From the NCBI RefSeq assembly GCF_039994875.1, contig NZ_CP121196.1, positions 2,294,001-2,358,000 of the forward strand: 64,000 nt of DNA, given 5' to 3'. Under the pieces are notes generated by a model that did not search any database, was not told the DNA's origin, and was given only the letters and a program-made list of their open reading frames with translations. A program made the position numbers and the translations under genes. This document shows, piece after piece, positions 28,885-37,664 of the stretch. How positions within the stretch are numbered: position 1 is the first letter of the stretch; each line of letters opens with the position of its first letter. This DNA comes from Telmatobacter sp. DSM 110680. GTDB lineage: Bacteria > Acidobacteriota > Terriglobia > Terriglobales > Acidobacteriaceae.

Positions 28885-29460
28885 ATGGACCCCGGGGATC
28901 ACGCAGGCGAAGTCACCGTGTTGCTGCGCGACTGGACTGCGGGCAAGCCTGGCGCTCTCGATGAATTATTTGACTTGGTCTATCCGCAATTGCGGCGAAT
29001 CGCGGGCGCGCTCTTCCGAAACGAGCGGCAGGAAAACATTCTTCAGCCAACCGGCGTCGTCAATGAACTTTTTCTGAAGTTGATTCGGCAGCGGAGTCTT
29101 CGCTTTGAAGATCGCGAGCACTTCTACAGTCTCTCTGCGCGGTTAATGCGGCGCGTACTGCTGGACCAGGCTCGGCACCAAAGCCGGAAGAAGCGCGATG
29201 GCGATCTCAATATTCCGTTGACGGAAGAGCTGGCGTGGATCGGTTCCAAGCCCATTGAAGCGATTGATCTGGATCGCGTGCTGGCGGAGTTGGAAGAGAT
29301 GGACCCGCGCAAGTGCAGGATGGTGGAATTGCGGTTTTTCCTCGGATTCACCGCGGACGAAACTGCGGAACTGCTCAGCCTTTCGAAGGCGACTGTGGAC
29401 CGCGAATTGCGCTTTGTGCGTGGATGGCTGCATGAACGGCTGGCGCCGGATGAGATGTAA
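28885..29460 (+). CDS. ECF-like sigma factor (TIGR02999-type), 191 aa
   Basis: Shows sigma region 2 (LFDLVYPQLRRIAGALFRNER, LQPTGVVNELFLKL, HFYSLSARLMRRVLLDQARH) and region 4 (CRMVELRFFLGFTADETAELLSLSKATVDRELRF). The ILQPTGVVNELFLKL and ARLMRRVL phrases are those of the ECF-like family found beside Ser/Thr kinases in acidobacteria and planctomycetes. The ATG at 28885 is chosen because the family begins just after it and a GGAGG lies about 15 bases before; an upstream TTG at 28837 is possible. A kinase gene begins 72 bases downstream on the same strand. Confidence 0.88.
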   Translation: MDPGDHAGEVTVLLRDWTAGKPGALDELFDLVYPQLRRIAGALFRNERQENILQPTGVVNELFLKLIRQRSLRFEDREHFYSLSARLMRRVLLDQARHQSRKKRDGDLNIPLTEELAWIGSKPIEAIDLDRVLAELEEMDPRKCRMVELRFFLGFTADETAELLSLSKATVDRELRFVRGWLHERLAPDEM

Positions 29461-29532
29461 CGCACGCTGAGGTGTGATGCAGTTTCGTGTGAAGCACCTT
29501 TCATTGGATTCGCGCACCTGGAGAAAATCTCG

Positions 29533-31938
29533 ATGACCCGTGATGCCGAGAACTGGGAAATTCTGCAACAGCTCTTCGAGCTTGCCGAGGAGACACCCGA
29601 GAATGATCGGGAGCGGGTGCTTGCCGAGCATTGCCCAGATCCGATGCTCGTGCAGCGGGCACTGAAGATCTTTCGGCGTGCCCATGACGACACAACGCTG
29701 TCAGAAATTCCTGAGCGCAAAGCGCCCACTGCGCGATTTGGTCCGTACACACTGTTACGGCTAGTGGGCTCGGGGGGCATTGGATCGGTCTACCTCGCGG
29801 AGCGCATTATGGGCGGCGCTCCGCAGCGTTCGGCGCTGAAGGTGCTGTCGCCGCATGCGGCCGGCCCTTCATTCGTGGAACGCTTTCATCGCGAACAGCA
29901 CATCCTGTCTTCGCTCGATCACCCCAACATCACGCGCATGCTCGATGCGGGTTTGAGCGATTCTGGAGAGCCCTACCTGGTGATGGAGTATGTGGAAGGC
30001 GAACATTTTGACGCATACTGCGACGCACGCAAGCTGGGTATTCGGGATCGCCTGCAACTTTTTCTCCAGGTGTGCGATGCAGTGGCGTATGCCCATCGCA
30101 ATTTGATCGTGCATCTCGACCTCAAGCCCTCGAATATTCTGGTAAGCGATGAGGGTACGGTCAAGTTACTTGATTTTGGAACATCCAAGCTGGTGCAGGC
30201 CGACAGCCAATTGACTACCACAGTGCTGGCGACGCCGGCGTATGCGAGCCCCGAACAATTGCGCAACGAATCCGTGACTACGGCGTGTGACGTTTACTCT
30301 CTGGGAGCTGTTCTTTTCGAATTGCTCACGGGCCGGCGCACGACGGATTCGGCGGCAGTAGTTTTTGAACGTGCCCTGAGCCAGCGAGAGCCGGACCCGC
30401 TGCCAGACGCGGTGACGGCGCCTGCTGCTGAAGCTCGCAGTATGTCGGAGAGCCGGCTGCGACAACTGCTGAGCGGCGATCTGACCACCATCACCGCCAA
30501 GTGCATGCGCGCACTTCCATCGGAACGGTACGCTTCAGTGGATGCTTTATCCGACGATATCGAGCGTTACCTCACCGACCGCGCGGTGCTGGCGCGTCCG
30601 CAAACTGCGATGTATCGCATCAGCAAGTTCGTCAGCCGGAACCGGGGGAGCGTGATTGCCACTGTGTTGTTCGCAATTGCGCTTCTGACGAGCATCGCCT
30701 ATGCAGGTTGGCGCCAGGAGCAGGCCCTGATCGCCGGCCAGCGTGCCGTTCGCATGCAAACATTTCTGTACAGCCTGTTCCGGCTCGCGAATTCGAACTT
30801 TACCGGTAAACCCGCGGCCACTGTACCGGAGTTTCTAAAACTTGGAACTCGCCTGTTACCGCAGTACATCAAGGATCCGGCCGATCTGCGGCAGGCACAA
30901 ATGAGCCTTGCAGAATCGATGTTCGACAATGGCGATCTGGATGGCGCGCAGGCGGTTTTTACGCAAACAACTGCAAGCGCCAAGGCTGCCCACGACCTGC
31001 AGTCCGAGGCCGAGTCGGAAGCATTCGCAGGCAATATTGCTTATCAGAATGGGCAGATGGAACAGGGTGCCGAACTGACTGCCCACGCTCTGGAATTATC
31101 GCGTGAGCCGGGCATGTCCGCCGCGATCAAGGTGCGAGCCGCAATGTACTTCGCCGTCAATCGCGAAAACAGCGGCTTCCGTACGGACGAGAATGTGAAG
31201 TTGCTCGAGTATGCGGCTAAGGAGGCGCGAGATAAACAATTGCCTCCTCACGAAGCTGCGGATGCTCTTTATAGTCTGGCCAGCGATCTCGAACTGCGCG
31301 GTCTGATCGACAAGTCTCTACCGCTTTATCAGCAGGCATTGGATATCTACAACCAGGATCCGTCCGAGTTGTGTGATCAATCGCAGGTGTATGGAGACTT
31401 CGCTTACGCTTATCAGATGAAAGACGACCTGAAGAGCGCGTTGCCGCTGTTTCAGCGGTCTTATGATGGCTACCTCTCTTGTTCGGGACCCGACAGCCGC
31501 GGAGCGCTCACGGCAGGCGACTACCTTGCGGGCGCTCTCATCAAATTGGGCAGGGCACCCGACGCGCTGAGGTTGCTGGAGCCAGAGCTTCCGCGCTGGA
31601 GGAAGATTGCCGGCTCGAGTCCTGATTTAGCGGAGGTCCTGTTCTTTCTGACAGAAGCGTATGTGGACACGGGCAGGTTTCCAGAGGCGGAGAAGACTGC
31701 GAGAGAACTGATCTCGGTGCAGGAGGGGAAGATTGCCGCCACGGACCGCCGCATCGGCGCATCGCACATGATGCTGGCGCGGGCCTTGGCCGGCGAGGAT
31801 CGCGTTCGCGAAGCGCTGCCGCATGCCGAAATTGCGGACAGGATCCTTGCGAACGGCGCCGTTTCATCCGGGGCAAAAGCCATGACCGCGGAAGCGCATC
31901 AACTGCTGACCAATCTACAGTCCGAGGCGCAAAAATAA
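29533..31938 (+). CDS. Membrane Ser/Thr protein kinase with TPR-like sensor region, 801 aa
   Basis: Residues 1-50 are a helical pre-kinase segment (WEILQQLFELAEE) seen in kinases partnered with ECF-like sigma factors. The kinase domain spans ~70-345: glycine loop GSGGIGSV (79-86), Lys103, catalytic loop H194-L195-D196-L-K198-P-S-N201, and D214-F-G. The usual HRD Arg is Leu here. A TM at ~370-392 is followed by ~400 residues of TPR-like helices (ASAKAAHDLQSEAESEAF and repeats such as LPLYQQALDIYNQ, LPLFQRSYDGYL). It may control the adjacent sigma factor; that is inference from proximity. Confidence 0.88.
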   Translation: MTRDAENWEILQQLFELAEETPENDRERVLAEHCPDPMLVQRALKIFRRAHDDTTLSEIPERKAPTARFGPYTLLRLVGSGGIGSVYLAERIMGGAPQRSALKVLSPHAAGPSFVERFHREQHILSSLDHPNITRMLDAGLSDSGEPYLVMEYVEGEHFDAYCDARKLGIRDRLQLFLQVCDAVAYAHRNLIVHLDLKPSNILVSDEGTVKLLDFGTSKLVQADSQLTTTVLATPAYASPEQLRNESVTTACDVYSLGAVLFELLTGRRTTDSAAVVFERALSQREPDPLPDAVTAPAAEARSMSESRLRQLLSGDLTTITAKCMRALPSERYASVDALSDDIERYLTDRAVLARPQTAMYRISKFVSRNRGSVIATVLFAIALLTSIAYAGWRQEQALIAGQRAVRMQTFLYSLFRLANSNFTGKPAATVPEFLKLGTRLLPQYIKDPADLRQAQMSLAESMFDNGDLDGAQAVFTQTTASAKAAHDLQSEAESEAFAGNIAYQNGQMEQGAELTAHALELSREPGMSAAIKVRAAMYFAVNRENSGFRTDENVKLLEYAAKEARDKQLPPHEAADALYSLASDLELRGLIDKSLPLYQQALDIYNQDPSELCDQSQVYGDFAYAYQMKDDLKSALPLFQRSYDGYLSCSGPDSRGALTAGDYLAGALIKLGRAPDALRLLEPELPRWRKIAGSSPDLAEVLFFLTEAYVDTGRFPEAEKTARELISVQEGKIAATDRRIGASHMMLARALAGEDRVREALPHAEIADRILANGAVSSGAKAMTAEAHQLLTNLQSEAQK

Positions 31939-32047
31939 AACGTGATTTCGAGCTGTACTCTTGATCGAGATGGTCTCAGGCAAAGCGCCTCTGGCTCTTG
32001 AATCAACTAGACACTAAACTCCTTCTAATTCGAGCGGATGCAACTGG

Positions 32048-32560
32048 CTACAGATCCTCCGACAAACTTCGTTGAATGTCTTGAGCAACCTGATCGATCG
32101 AAGTTTTGCGACCGAGTTGCTCAATCTCTTTGCTGTCTCTGATATCTGACAAGCCCACCTTCGCCGCGATCTGGCGGTTCATGCTGATCAGCGCAGTGAC
32201 TTCTTTTTCAGTGAGGAGAAGGATTTGAAGCATGAGATGTTCCCGCTCATCGGCGCGTCGGGCGAGCCGTGATTGCCTCATCAGGATAAGGCTTGCAAGG
32301 AGGATAGCTTCCATGGCAACTACGGTTCCCAAGAGCGAAAAGGGCATGGGATCAAAATGTGGAATTTGAAGAAGGTGCAGAGTGTTTACGAGAATCCAGA
32401 ACACGAACAGAAGAATGTGAGCGGCTACAAATCCGAGATTGCCGACGATGGTCGCAGTCAAATCGCCCAGTCTCTCCGCCGGAGATCTACGCGCGAGGAA
32501 CTCCTGCTCGTGCTTGGCGATCGTACCGATGTGTTCTTGCACGTGATTGGAAGCCTGCAT
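32048..32560 (-). CDS. DUF1003 membrane protein, 170 aa
   Basis: Soluble N-terminus (HIGTIAKHEQEFLARR), two TMs (about 41-61 and 75-95) and a charged helical tail. The phrase GNLGFVAAHILLFVFWILVN and SLLGTVVAMEAILLASLILM are typical of DUF1003 proteins, whose function is unknown. It converges with the kinase gene and is divergent from the amylase gene. Confidence 0.85.
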   Translation of the reverse strand: MQASNHVQEHIGTIAKHEQEFLARRSPAERLGDLTATIVGNLGFVAAHILLFVFWILVNTLHLLQIPHFDPMPFSLLGTVVAMEAILLASLILMRQSRLARRADEREHLMLQILLLTEKEVTALISMNRQIAAKVGLSDIRDSKEIEQLGRKTSIDQVAQDIQRSLSEDL

Positions 32561-32700
32561 CGTTTTTCCTCGGAATGAGTTGCGGTGCTCAGTGGTAGGA
32601 TGCCTTGCTGAGAGTTAGAGAGTGCCTATGCTATGCCGGCCAAGTGTTTTTGCATGTTCCGGTCCTGCTCAATACTATTGCGTCTGACGGAGTTACAGGA

Positions 32701-34572
32701 TTGAAACGCGTTCTGTTCATGGCTGTTTTGGCCTTAGCTTGCTCGATGTCTCTGCATGGTGCGGCGGGTGCACCTCGCATCCTGAAGATCGATCCACCGG
32801 ACTGGTGGGCAGACATGCCCAAGCCCATGTTGCTGGTGCGCGGAGAGAATTTATGTAGTGCTCATTTCAGTGTTAGCGATCCAGAGATTCACGTTGATCG
32901 ATTCAGCATCTCAAGCAATTGTCATTGGGCGGAACTGTGGTTGAATGCCTCGCCGAGCGAGCCTGAAACGGTGTCCCTGCACGCCCACACGGTTGCGGGC
33001 GACGCGTCTGCCTCCTATCAATTCAACGAGCGGAAACGCGCTGATGCAGGATTTGCCGGCTTTTCATCGGCCGACGCGATGTACCTGATCATGACGGATC
33101 GGTTCGCCGATGGCGATCTGCAAAACGACGGCGTCGAAGCCCAATCGGATGAGACCAGCGCCGATGCCACGGCAGAACGTGCCAAGCCGCGTGGATGGCA
33201 CGGCGGTGATCTTCGCGGGATTGAACACCACATCGATTACATCAAGGACACCGGCTTCACTGCGGTCTGGTTCACACCTGTCTATGCCAACGAGCACGAG
33301 CCGGACAGCTATCATGGCTACGGCGCGACCGATATGTACGCTGTAGATCCGCACTACGGAACGCTTGCCGATCTTCAATCGCTCGCGGCTGCGCTTCATC
33401 AGCGCCACATGAAGCTTGTGCTCGATACGGTGCCGAACCACGTTGGTCCGCAGCATCCGTGGGTGAATGACGAGCCTGATCCTGAGTGGCTACATGGAAC
33501 GAAGGCTGATCATCATAAGGCCATCGGTGATTTCCAGCCTCTTGTGAATCCTCATGCTCCGTGGCGCGATCAGCGGGACGTTTTGCAGGGATGGTTCGCC
33601 GATGTCCTGCCCGATCTCAACCAGGAAAATCCCGCGACGGCGCAATATCTCATTGAGAATGCGATCTGGTGGATAGAGAAAACGGGGGCTGACGGGCTGC
33701 GCATTGATACGTTTCCATATGTTGGACGCGCTTTCTGGCACGACTTCCACGCGCAGATTCATGGACTCTATCCGAAGCTCACGACGGTCGGCGAAGTTTT
33801 CAACTGCGATGCAACGATAACGTCGTCCTATGCGGGTGGCGTGACGCGCAATGGCGTGGACACAGGCCTTGATACGCCCTTTGATTTTCCTTCTTACTGT
33901 GCGCTGCGCGACGTGTTTCTGAAGGATGCTCCGATGACTCGGTTGACAGACGTGTGGCGACTGGACGCTCTATTTCCACACCCGGAGCGCCTGGTTGCGT
34001 TCCTCGGCAATCACGACACGTCGCGCTTCGCTTCTGCCGACGGTGCAACTCAGGAGAAGATGCGTCTTGCTTTCGCGGTTCTGCTCACCATGCGAGGAAT
34101 GCCGCAGGTGTACTCCGGCGATGAGATCGGGCTGTCCGGGGGAGACGACCCCGATAATCGCCATGATTTTCCGGGCGGCTGGCCTGGTGCGACGCAGAAC
34201 GCATTCACAAACCGCGACCGTAAGCAAACGGCGATCCACGAGTGGGTTCGGCAACTGCTCAAGCTCCGCGCTGAGCAGCCGGCGCTGAGTACCGGAGAGA
34301 TGCAGGTTTTAACGTCGGATAAGGATGTGGTGGCTTATGTGCGCGTTGCGCCTATGGAGTCACCGAAAGAAGAAAACAGTGATGTTCTCGTTGTTGTCAA
34401 CCGGTCTTCCGCAGCGGTGAAAGTTCATCTCGAAATTGGGGGAACTGTCATCGATGGCGCGACCGGAGCGAAGATGCTTCTGGGCGAAGGATCGGCACGC
34501 ATGAATCGGAAGACTTTAGATGTCGATGTTCCGGGCCTTGGGGTGTGTGTTGCGTCCGTCGAGCGCAAGTGA
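32701..34572 (+). CDS. Secreted GH13 alpha-amylase-family enzyme with N-terminal domain, 623 aa
   Basis: A TTG at 32701 preceded by CGGAG gives a proper signal peptide (KRVLFMAVLALACSMSLHGAAGA); longer readings add non-signal residues. An N-terminal beta domain like those of cyclomaltodextrinases (~25-120) precedes the TIM barrel beginning ADAMYLIMTDRFADGD. The catalytic triad is Asp336 (GLRIDTFPY), Glu365 (VGEVFN) and Asp439 (GNHDTSRF), and all are intact. It should hydrolyse alpha-1,4-glucans outside the cytoplasm, in the periplasm or beyond. It is followed by a hairpin and a convergent gene. Confidence 0.88.
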   Translation: MKRVLFMAVLALACSMSLHGAAGAPRILKIDPPDWWADMPKPMLLVRGENLCSAHFSVSDPEIHVDRFSISSNCHWAELWLNASPSEPETVSLHAHTVAGDASASYQFNERKRADAGFAGFSSADAMYLIMTDRFADGDLQNDGVEAQSDETSADATAERAKPRGWHGGDLRGIEHHIDYIKDTGFTAVWFTPVYANEHEPDSYHGYGATDMYAVDPHYGTLADLQSLAAALHQRHMKLVLDTVPNHVGPQHPWVNDEPDPEWLHGTKADHHKAIGDFQPLVNPHAPWRDQRDVLQGWFADVLPDLNQENPATAQYLIENAIWWIEKTGADGLRIDTFPYVGRAFWHDFHAQIHGLYPKLTTVGEVFNCDATITSSYAGGVTRNGVDTGLDTPFDFPSYCALRDVFLKDAPMTRLTDVWRLDALFPHPERLVAFLGNHDTSRFASADGATQEKMRLAFAVLLTMRGMPQVYSGDEIGLSGGDDPDNRHDFPGGWPGATQNAFTNRDRKQTAIHEWVRQLLKLRAEQPALSTGEMQVLTSDKDVVAYVRVAPMESPKEENSDVLVVVNRSSAAVKVHLEIGGTVIDGATGAKMLLGEGSARMNRKTLDVDVPGLGVCVASVERK

Positions 34573-34582
34573 GATGCATCCT

Positions 34583-34608
34583 CCCAGGTCTCAGAAGTGA
34601 GATCCGGG
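34583..34608. terminator. Hairpin after the amylase gene
   Basis: Stem CCC-x-GGTCTCA paired with TGAGATC-x-GGG around a GAAG tetraloop (one G-T pair, one mismatch), 10 bases after the stop and between convergent genes. Confidence 0.5.
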
Positions 34609-34655
34609 GCACCTACCGACGAGTGGCGGTGCAGACATTTTCGAAGTATGAATGT

Positions 34656-34961
34656 CTAGTCGCGGTGTGTGGTGCCACGTTGAAGACTGCGGTTACGGAA
34701 CCATTTGGCGATGCCAAGTGTGAGCAGGAGTCCGCCGAATGGCAGGCACATAAGCGCGATGATGAGGGCGAACCAGCCAGTGTTGGTGCTGGCGCCGGTG
34801 GGTCCGAACCCGCCGAGGAACGCCTGAAGCAGGACTGCGGCCAAGATTCCTGCGCCCACCATAGACGAGCCCCATTGCAAAAGCTGGCGAGTGCCGTCGC
34901 TAGCGGAAGCCGTGCGTTTCGACGATTCGGGAGTGCGTTCGCTCACGGGCATGCGGCTCAC
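34656..34961 (-). CDS. Small two-TM membrane protein, 101 aa
   Basis: Starts at a GTG that overlaps the stop of the DUF420 gene by 4 bases (GTGA), which argues that it is real and coupled. After a polar N-terminus it has two TMs (about residues 30-50 and 62-85) and a basic C-terminus (FRNRSLQRG). No family recognised. It is the last gene of a ctaB-DUF420 unit, so a role in terminal-oxidase assembly is possible but unproven. Confidence 0.6.
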   Translation of the reverse strand: MSRMPVSERTPESSKRTASASDGTRQLLQWGSSMVGAGILAAVLLQAFLGGFGPTGASTNTGWFALIIALMCLPFGGLLLTLGIAKWFRNRSLQRGTTHRD

Positions 34962-35518
34962 GATCCCTGCGCGAGGCGCAGCATCACGTACGTGATGACG
35001 CCGGTGACGGAGACATACAGCCAGATGGGAAATGTCCAGCGAGCAACTTTGCGGTGCTGGGGGATGCGTCCGCTGAGCGAAAAGAAGAAGGTGATCAAGA
35101 TCAGCGGCAGTGCGATTATTGCAAGCAGGATATGGCTCGCCAGCAAGATAAGGTAGAACGTCCGCAGGGCGTCATGGTGCGGGTAACGGACATCGCCGTG
35201 CAGATAGTGATGCAGGATGTAGCTGACTAGAAACAGGGTGGAGAAAATGAACGCCGTGATCATGGATGCGCGATGGGCGGTGATCTTGCGGGCGCGGATG
35301 AACGTATAGCCGACAAGTAGAGCGGTTGCGCTGAGGCCATTGAGGATTGCGTTAAGCGCCGGCAGGAATGGCAGCTTGACTCTGGATACGTCCGCGGCGG
35401 GGTGCTTGTAAATCAGCCAGAACAGGAAGAGGGAAGCCGCCGCGCTGATGGCCAGGATCGCCAGAATGGCCGGACGGGTGTTGGCGCGAGATTGCGAGGT
35501 GGTTGCCGTGGCGCCCAT
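34958..35518 (-). CDS. DUF420 membrane protein, CtaM/YozB-like, 186 aa
   Basis: Five or so TMs with the family features LPALNAILNGLSATALLVGY, AHRASMITAF and SYILHHYLHGD. DUF420 proteins such as CtaM of Staphylococcus aureus are needed for assembly of haem-A-type oxidases. It begins 8 bases after the ctaB stop with a GAGGAAAGA site right before the ATG at 35518 and overlaps the next gene by 4 bases, so it is in the same operon as ctaB. The role follows from the family and the neighbour. Confidence 0.85.
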   Translation of the reverse strand: MGATATTSQSRANTRPAILAILAISAAASLFLFWLIYKHPAADVSRVKLPFLPALNAILNGLSATALLVGYTFIRARKITAHRASMITAFIFSTLFLVSYILHHYLHGDVRYPHHDALRTFYLILLASHILLAIIALPLILITFFFSLSGRIPQHRKVARWTFPIWLYVSVTGVITYVMLRLAQGS

Positions 35519-35525
35519 TCTTTCC

Positions 35526-36542
35526 TCAGTGTTTGGCGATGGCACAAACCATCAATGTGGTGAGCAGCAGAGGCAGGTAGATGACACTTACTTTAAGCAG
35601 ATCGCGAGCTACCATGCGGCTTTCGGTTTCGCTCGTGGTGCGCAGGATGCGGGTAAAGCGAATGGTATACGCGAGATAGAAAAGGCCCAGTATCGTGGCG
35701 GGGATTGCGTAAACTGTGCCTGCCATGCCGAGTCGCCACGGAAGAAGGCTTACGGGAATCATGGCCACAGCGTAGAACAGCGCTTCAACAACCGTGGACC
35801 AGCCATCGGGTTGGACGACGGGGAGCATGCGGATTCCGGCGCGCGCGTAGTCGTCGCGGTAGAGCCAGGCGATTGCCATGAAGTGCGGGAACTGCCAGAC
35901 GAACAGTATGGCGAATAGTGCGACGGCCGGCCATTCGATGCGTCCGCGGGCGGCGGTCCAGCCAAGCAGCGGACCCATGGCCCCGGGAAATGCACCGATG
36001 AAGGTGGCAAGCGAAGTGACGCGTTTGAGCGGGGTGTAGATGGCGACGTAGCAGAACGCTGTTAAGAGAGCGAGTGAAACCGTGAGCAGATTGGTATGCA
36101 GCAGCAGCCACCAGCCGCCGAGCGCGAGAGAGCCGAGTCCGGCTGCTACGCCCTGGATGAGCGAGATGCGGCCTGCCGCGATGGGTCGATCTTCGGTGCG
36201 CTTCATCTTGGCGTCGCTGGTGCGTTCGAGAGCTTGATTGAGCGCGCTGGCTCCCGCGGAGACCATGCCAATTCCAAGAAGAGTGTCGAGCAGTCCGCGC
36301 TGGACGCTTGAGATTCCGGACTGCATGGACCCGAGATAGAAGCCTGCCCATCCGGTGATGACCACCATCCCGGTCACACGTACTTTGAATAACTCGCGCA
36401 GATCGTTGATCAGTGTCGCGGTTACGCCGGGGGTAGGGGCGTGGATCTGGTGCGCTGGATGGGAAGGTGCCTGCTCCTTGGATGAGGCCGTGTCCTGCGC
36501 GGCAAAATTGGATGAGGCAGCAGCCTGGGAAACGGGAGTCAT
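35526..36542 (-). CDS. ctaB: Protohaem IX farnesyltransferase, 338 aa
   Basis: UbiA-type prenyltransferase that converts haem B to haem O for cytochrome oxidases. After a ~45-residue polar N-terminus comes the core LFKVRVTGMVVITGWAGF with the first Asp-containing motif in DAKMKRTEDRPIAAGR, and later FVWQFPHFMAIAWLYRDDYARAGIRMLP. Nine or so TMs. The family phrases are complete. It starts a small unit with the DUF420 gene; other oxidase genes are not in this window. Confidence 0.92.
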   Translation of the reverse strand: MTPVSQAAASSNFAAQDTASSKEQAPSHPAHQIHAPTPGVTATLINDLRELFKVRVTGMVVITGWAGFYLGSMQSGISSVQRGLLDTLLGIGMVSAGASALNQALERTSDAKMKRTEDRPIAAGRISLIQGVAAGLGSLALGGWWLLLHTNLLTVSLALLTAFCYVAIYTPLKRVTSLATFIGAFPGAMGPLLGWTAARGRIEWPAVALFAILFVWQFPHFMAIAWLYRDDYARAGIRMLPVVQPDGWSTVVEALFYAVAMIPVSLLPWRLGMAGTVYAIPATILGLFYLAYTIRFTRILRTTSETESRMVARDLLKVSVIYLPLLLTTLMVCAIAKH

Positions 36543-36638
36543 AAGGGCGGACAGGAACCTCGGTGGAGGCGCGGTGCGGATGCGTGCGCCTGCATTGATG
36601 ATAACAAGTGGCTTCGGAGTGCGCTTGATTGAGGCAGG

Positions 36639-37598
36639 TCAGTCAGTTCCGAGATATTTCTTTGCCAATTCAACGATTTGGGCGCGACTCGGCCGCCAGC
36701 ATTCCCAAACTGCGGCACACCAGCGCTCGATCATTGCGTCGCGAGCGGGGCCGGGGTCGGCGGCGAGAACGTTTTGAATGCGAATGTCCCCTCTCTTTTT
36801 TGGCAGAGGAGGCTTGACCCAGGTGTTAGGCCACTTTGCGAGCTGCATGTGGGCTCGCTGGACCTGTTTGCCCGTGAAGCCTTTTTCGAGATGAAGGTAT
36901 AGGCCGATCAGGGAGAAGATGACGGCGATCGGCTTGGTGCCCTCATCTGCGTTCTGTGCGGCATAGGCATCGACGACGAGTTGATGGATGAACGCTGGGT
37001 CAGGATGCGACAGCGTGTAGTAGGCGAGCTGGTTGTAGAGTTCTTCGTTTCGCGGCAAGCCGGCGGCTTCGAGGACAGCGTCGGCGACCTGATCTGGAGT
37101 GCCCGCATCTGCGCGAATGGAAACATGCGCGGTGCGATAAAGGGGCAAGCGGCGCCGGTAGCGCGCAGCGAGATTGGCGTGATCGGCGAGGACGGGGCGG
37201 GTATTTTCAGTGCCGCTGCAGCGGGCGAGGGTCGTGTTCAGTTCGACTTCAAGATGAACGAGCAGAGTGCCTCGGTCGCTGAGAAGAAGCGTGCGCGTGT
37301 CTTCGCGTTCGATGGCGCCGCCTCCGAGAGCTAGGACGAGGTTTTCGCCGGATGCGAGGCGCGCGATGGTGGCGTGCTCGCGGTCGCGGAAGGACGACTC
37401 GCCGTGGCGCCCGAAGATGTCGGCGATGGTTGCGCCGGCTTCAGCTTCGATCACATTGTCGACATCGATGAATTGCCAGCCGAGGCGGGAGGCGATAAGC
37501 GGACCTACTGTGGATTTGCCGGAGCCCATGAAGCCGGTGAGAACGATGCGGCGCGGTGGCGTTGCTGGTGGTGGCCCGAGTTGATCTGTCGAAGGCAA
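36639..37598 (-). CDS. Shikimate kinase fused to a DUF5946-like domain, 319 aa
   Basis: Residues ~15-180 form shikimate kinase: Walker A G22-F-M-G-S-G-K-S-T30, the substrate Asp region FIDVDNVIE, the GGGA motif (92-95) and the lid ENTRPVL. This adds phosphate to shikimate at the fifth step of the chorismate pathway. Residues ~186-319 are a separate helical domain (LAYYTLSHPDPAFIHQ, VVDAYAAQNADEGTKPI, LIGLYLHLEKGFTGKQVQ) that matches, as far as I recall, DUF5946. Normal AroK is ~170 aa, so this is a fusion. The product stands as the only aro gene here. Confidence 0.85.
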   Translation of the reverse strand: MPSTDQLGPPPATPPRRIVLTGFMGSGKSTVGPLIASRLGWQFIDVDNVIEAEAGATIADIFGRHGESSFRDREHATIARLASGENLVLALGGGAIEREDTRTLLLSDRGTLLVHLEVELNTTLARCSGTENTRPVLADHANLAARYRRRLPLYRTAHVSIRADAGTPDQVADAVLEAAGLPRNEELYNQLAYYTLSHPDPAFIHQLVVDAYAAQNADEGTKPIAVIFSLIGLYLHLEKGFTGKQVQRAHMQLAKWPNTWVKPPLPKKRGDIRIQNVLAADPGPARDAMIERWCAAVWECWRPSRAQIVELAKKYLGTD

Positions 37599-37664
37599 AT
37601 GAGTTGTTCCAATAACGGAGAGTGAATTTCTAAATCCAGTATAAGAAGGTGAACTGGGAGACGG

